Assembly: GCF_042661605.1 (NCBI RefSeq)
Contig: NZ_JBHSWJ010000002.1
Span: forward strand, 248,001-312,000
Source of the DNA: Branchiibius cervicis
GTDB lineage: Bacteria; Actinomycetota; Actinomycetes; Actinomycetales; Dermatophilaceae
Length of the DNA: 64,000 bases
Direction of reading: 5' to 3'
Shown here: positions 60,627-64,000 of the stretch, one piece after another
How positions within the stretch are numbered: the stretch's first letter is position 1
Layout of the letters: every line of letters begins with the position of its first letter
Notes under the pieces: generated by a model
Seen by the model: the letters and a program-made list of their open reading frames with translations, nothing else
What the model was told of the DNA's origin: nothing
The model's database searches: none
Position numbers and translations under genes: made by a program

Positions 60627-63325
60627 ATGAATCCACCCACCGGTACGACGGTCGGTCGCGAGACGGAGCGCGCCGTGCTGGACGACGCCGCCCGGGCCGC
60701 CGCCGACGCCCGGCCCCAGGTTGTGGTGATCGAGGGCGAGGCCGGCGTGGGGAAATCGAGTCTGGTCCGCGCGGCGATCGCTGACCTCGATTCGTTCACC
60801 GTCCTGCGCGTCGACGCTGACGAACTGGCCACGCACACATCGATGTGGTTGGTCGCGCAACTGGGCGAATTCGATTCGCGCACACCGCTGGGTGCTGGCC
60901 AGGAACTTCTGGCTCTACTGGGCGAGCGACAGTCCGACGGGCCGGTACTGCTGGTTATCGAGGATCTGCACTGGGCCGATGCGATATCGTCGGCTGTCCT
61001 GTCGACCGCGCTGCGCAGGCTGACGATGGGCGACCGGGTGCTTGCCGTGGTGACCACCCGACCTGGTGGGCTACCGCCAGATTCGCCATGGCGGCGGCTC
61101 GTCGACGACCCGGATCGTGGTCGGCACCTTCTGGTCGGCGCTCTGAGCGTTTCCGAGGTCGGTGACATGGCGGCGGCCCATGGCGTGCTTCTGGGCCCGA
61201 ATGCGGCTGCGCGCCTTCATCATCAGACAGGGGGCCTGGCGCTGCACGTACGCACCCTGCTCACCGAGCTCGGTCCCGCCGACCTCAACGGCGTCGCGCC
61301 GCTGCCCGCACCGCGATCGTTGTCACAGAGCGTCGAAGGCCGCGTGCAGTCATTGCCTGAGCAGGCGCGTCGGCTGGTCGAGGCGCTGGCAGTCGCGGGC
61401 GGAGCGGCTGGACTCATCGAACTCGGTACGGCGATGGGGGTCGCCGACGGTCCCCGGATACGTCCGCCGCCCTCGCCGATGCAATGCGCGGCGGCCTCCT
61501 GGCCCACACACCTCGCGATCCGATGCACCGCGTGCGGTTTGTCCACCCGCTCTACAGAGCTGCCGTCTACGACAACCTCGCACCGGCGCGACGACGGGAC
61601 CTGCATCTGGCGTGGGCAACGGCGACGACTGACCCCGCGCGGCGGCTTCATCACCGCATTGCGGCGGCCGACCGTTTCGACCCCGATCTGGCGGCCGAAC
61701 TGGATGGGGTCGCGGCGCGCACCACTGATCCGACACTGGCTGGTGCCTATCTGACCGCGGCTGCCGACATCGGTGCGGGTGATGATATGCCGCGCCGCGT
61801 CCTGGCGGCCGGCCGGGGATACATGAACGGCCGGCACCTGGCGGAGATGAGAGCCCTGGAGCCGCGGCTGCGTGCGTGCCCGGTATCAGCCCAGCGAAAC
61901 ATTGAATTGGGCTGGCTTGCTTGGCAATCCGGCCGCTTGCCCGAAGCTGAGGAGTACCTGCTGGTGGCCGCAGAACTGGACGCGCCGGCCGCCGAGCGCG
62001 CTCGCGCTCACTTGGCGCTGAGCGTCCTGTCCAACACCCAGACCCGCGGCGACGACGGCATCCGGCATGCGAACGCCGCGCTCGCTCTCAGCGCGCCCGA
62101 TTCACCTGAGGCGCAGTTCGCGACCTTCGTGGCGGTGGGTGCGGCCGGTCAAGCCGAGGGCGGTGTAGCCGGATTGGACCTGTTGTTGTCCCGATACCCC
62201 GACCCGTGGCCCACCGACGCACTCGACGTCAACCTGGCCTGGGCTCGCGGGATGCAGAACTACTTCGCCGGCCGGTTCGCCGAATCGGCACGGTGGTTGC
62301 GGTTGGCCGAGGGTGTGCTCAGAGGCGAACTCTCCCCGCTGATGGGGGACCGGCGGGCGCAGAGTCACGTGATCCTGGCACACTGCGACTACGTTCTCGG
62401 GAATTGGGACCGCGCCCTGGTCAGCGCTCATTCCGCCCTCGATCTCGCCGCTGACGAATCCCAACTGTGGATCACTCCGCAGGCCCACGCCATCACCGCG
62501 ATGATCCATGCAGGCCGTGGCGACCAGGTCGTCGCGCGGCGTCACATCGACCAGGGAACGGACGTCGCGCGATTGGTGGCAACCGCCGACGCCATCGGCA
62601 TGATCGCCTGCGCACGTGCCGCACTGGCCGAGGCCGGTGGAGACAGCCGCGGCGTGGTCGAGGCGCTGGCGCCGTTGACGCACGACGGTGGAACCCGATT
62701 GCCGCCGGCTCATCCCCTCTTCTTCTGGCCCTCGCTGATCGCCGCCCGCCTCGATCTGGGTGACCTCGACGGTGCCCGGACCGAGCTGGCTGCGTTGCGT
62801 GCGGCGGCCACTCGCCGGCGACTCGATCTAGCGATGCAGCTGCACTGGCTGGCGGCCCGAATGACAATGATGGAAAGCGACTCCTCGGCTGCGGCGACAG
62901 AGTTTGCGGCTGCGTCGAACACCGAGACTCCCCATCACCCGATCTTGGACCGGGCGGCGCTCCGCCGCTCCCACGCTGCGTTTCTGCGGGCGAGTGGTCG
63001 TCGCCGGTCGGCGCATGAACAGCAGGCCGTGGCCCGGCGCCTCCTCACCGACGCCGGCGCCGCCGCCTATCTCGCCGAACTCGACGACTCAGCGGACACC
63101 GTCATCGCAGCTCCGGCACCGGATCGCCGCGTCACCACGCTCGCCAGGCTGACCGACCGGGAGAGCGACGTGGTGACCTTGGCGGCCGAGGGGCGGACCA
63201 ACAAGGAGATCGCCGCAACGCTTTTCGTCAGCGTCAAGGCGGTCGAGTACCATCTCGGAAACTCCTACGCCAAGTTGGGTATTCGTGGTCGTCGAGAACT
63301 CAGAGCGGTAACCGCCCAGCACTGA
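60627..63325 (+). CDS. LAL-type LuxR-family regulator (one frameshift)
   Basis: A large ATP-binding regulator of about 899 residues. The N-terminal AAA part has VGRETERAVLDDA, Walker A EGEAGVGKSSLVRA near residue 40 and Walker B VLLVIEDLHWAD; a long helical TPR-like middle follows, and the C-terminal LuxR helix-turn-helix is LTDRESDVVTLAAEGRTNKE with IAATLFVSVKAVEYHL. The frame breaks near 61453: GGTCCCCGGATACG would be GGTCCCCCGGATACG (DGPPDTSAALADAM). Such proteins often control secondary metabolism or sugar use. The likely targets are the FUSC gene upstream or the ligase gene on the other strand. Confidence 0.9.
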
Positions 63326-64000
63326 AGCCGCCTCCGCGCAGCAGCGTCTGACGGTCGGGTTTACCTTGCTCGGTAACCGGTATGACCGGCACCGAGGTCA
63401 CTGGAACGGAGGCGAACTGCGGACCGCCGACTGCGCACAGGTACCGACGCAGTTCGACGTCGGAGATGGCCTGGCCGGGAGCAAGGACAACCCAGGCCGC
63501 GAAGGACGTGGCGTCGACCGGCGCCGCGACCGCGTACCGTACCGCCGGATGGCTGCACAACGGGTTCTCGATGTCAACGGGCCAGGTCGGACGTCCGTCG
63601 ATCATCCGCCGGTCGGTTCCGCGACCGCGCACGTGCAGGTACCCAGCCGCGTCGAGCTCCCCGAAGTCGCTGCCATGGAACCAACCGTCAGCCCCGAACC
63701 GGTCGGATTCGGTCGGGCTGCCCCGATAGCCGCTTGCCGCGCTTGGAGATCGCACCTCAATGCGCCCGATCTGCCCGGGGCCGATCAGCTCACCGGACTC
63801 GTCGACGACGCGCACCTCGAAACCAGGTAACGGTCGCCCGGCACTGCCGAGCAGGTCAGGGCGATCCAAGGAGTAGTCGTTGCCCGCGAGCACACATGCC
63901 GGGCCGAATTCGCTGGCGCCGTATACATGCACGAGAACTCCTGGGCCGAGCGCGGTGAGCAGTCGGTGTCGCAACTCGGGCGGCGCGTCGGCGCCCACGT
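63300..64000 (-). CDS. AMP-dependent acyl ligase/synthetase, C-terminal part
   Basis: The last 233 or more residues of an adenylate-forming enzyme that runs off the right edge. VHVYGASEFGPACVLAG corresponds to motif A5 (YGxTE), GRPLPGFEVRVVDESGE and DGWFHGSDFGELDAAGYLHVRGRGTDR match A6 to A8, and EQGKPDRQTLL is A10, with its lysine in place. The hinge region has RRMIDGRPTWPVDIE in place of the usual KxxGxxVxPxEIE. It may load an acid onto CoA or a carrier protein; substrate unknown. It overlaps the end of the LuxR gene by 26 bp in convergent orientation. Confidence 0.85.
   Translation of the reverse strand, partial: VGADAPPELRHRLLTALGPGVLVHVYGASEFGPACVLAGNDYSLDRPDLLGSAGRPLPGFEVRVVDESGELIGPGQIGRIEVRSPSAASGYRGSPTESDRFGADGWFHGSDFGELDAAGYLHVRGRGTDRRMIDGRPTWPVDIENPLCSHPAVRYAVAAPVDATSFAAWVVLAPGQAISDVELRRYLCAVGGPQFASVPVTSVPVIPVTEQGKPDRQTLLRGGGFSAGRLPL

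Noticed and set aside
55802..64000. Right attachment site (copy of the tRNA-Thr 3' end)
   Set aside because: I looked for the T-arm/acceptor string (TTCGATTCCGAT and AGGCGGCTCCA) to the right of the integrase and found no copy in the window.

Overview
The window is high-GC DNA from an actinomycete. The evidence is frequent GTG/TTG starts, tightly overlapping genes, a WhiB protein, an Rv3654c-Rv3660c-type Tad locus and a BldG-type STAS protein. From 8.9 to 55.8 kb the order follows, with insertions, a block I remember from Mycobacterium tuberculosis (phosphoesterase, ponA2, whiB4, two ArsA-like ATPases, RidA, MBL hydrolase, crp, nth, Nudix, acs, ssd-tad genes, helicase, topA, holB, tRNA-Thr) and from Streptomyces (helicase, bldG, methyltransferase, topA, tmk). 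A Micrococcales-like host (for example Dermacoccaceae) is my inference; nothing here proves the genus.

Layout: 0-8.5 kb is a sugar-scavenging locus: the start of a LacI repressor, a secreted glycoside hydrolase family 2 enzyme with a LamG domain, a CUT2-type ABC importer (lipoprotein, double ATPase, two permeases) and an RbsD/FucU mutarotase. Two copies of one double operator precede the hydrolase and the binding protein. 8.6-21.7 kb holds tRNA-Pro and the cell-envelope/redox block (phosphoesterase, PonA2-like PBP, WhiB4-like, ArsA pair, FAD oxidoreductase, RidA, Nudix, GH25 lysozyme, MBL hydrolase, Crp, Nth). 21.7-27.3 kb is a urease operon (ureA, a CbiX-like gene, ureB, ureC, ureF, ureG, ureD) without ureE. 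27.4-33.9 kb: Nudix, holin-like membrane protein, NhaA, TetR with a deazaflavin-type oxidoreductase, acetyl-CoA synthetase. 33.9-39.3 kb: a degenerate Fic-like gene, a possible small RNA, and the Ssd/TadABC/pilin/TadE cluster. 39.4-55.7 kb: Hrq1/MrfA-like helicase, BldG-like STAS protein, methyltransferase, dioxygenase, a broken glutamate decarboxylase, topA, Fic, serine hydrolase, tmk, holB, exported hydrolase and a Tat-type exported protein. At 55.7 kb tRNA-Thr is the insertion point of an integrated element (integrase, excisionase, HTH gene, relaxase tail) that stops abruptly at about 58.86 kb. The right end has a FUSC membrane protein, a LAL-type LuxR regulator and part of an AMP-dependent ligase.

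Two messages matter most. First, the urease operon carries a CbiX/sirohydrochlorin-chelatase-like protein with 16 histidines in its last 64 residues, in the place where a nickel chaperone would be expected; it is the best candidate here for an undescribed function. Second, about fifteen genes, including topA, tmk and acs, are broken by one-base indels in short homopolymers. They look like sequencing errors, so most 'broken' genes should be read as intact unless listed otherwise.
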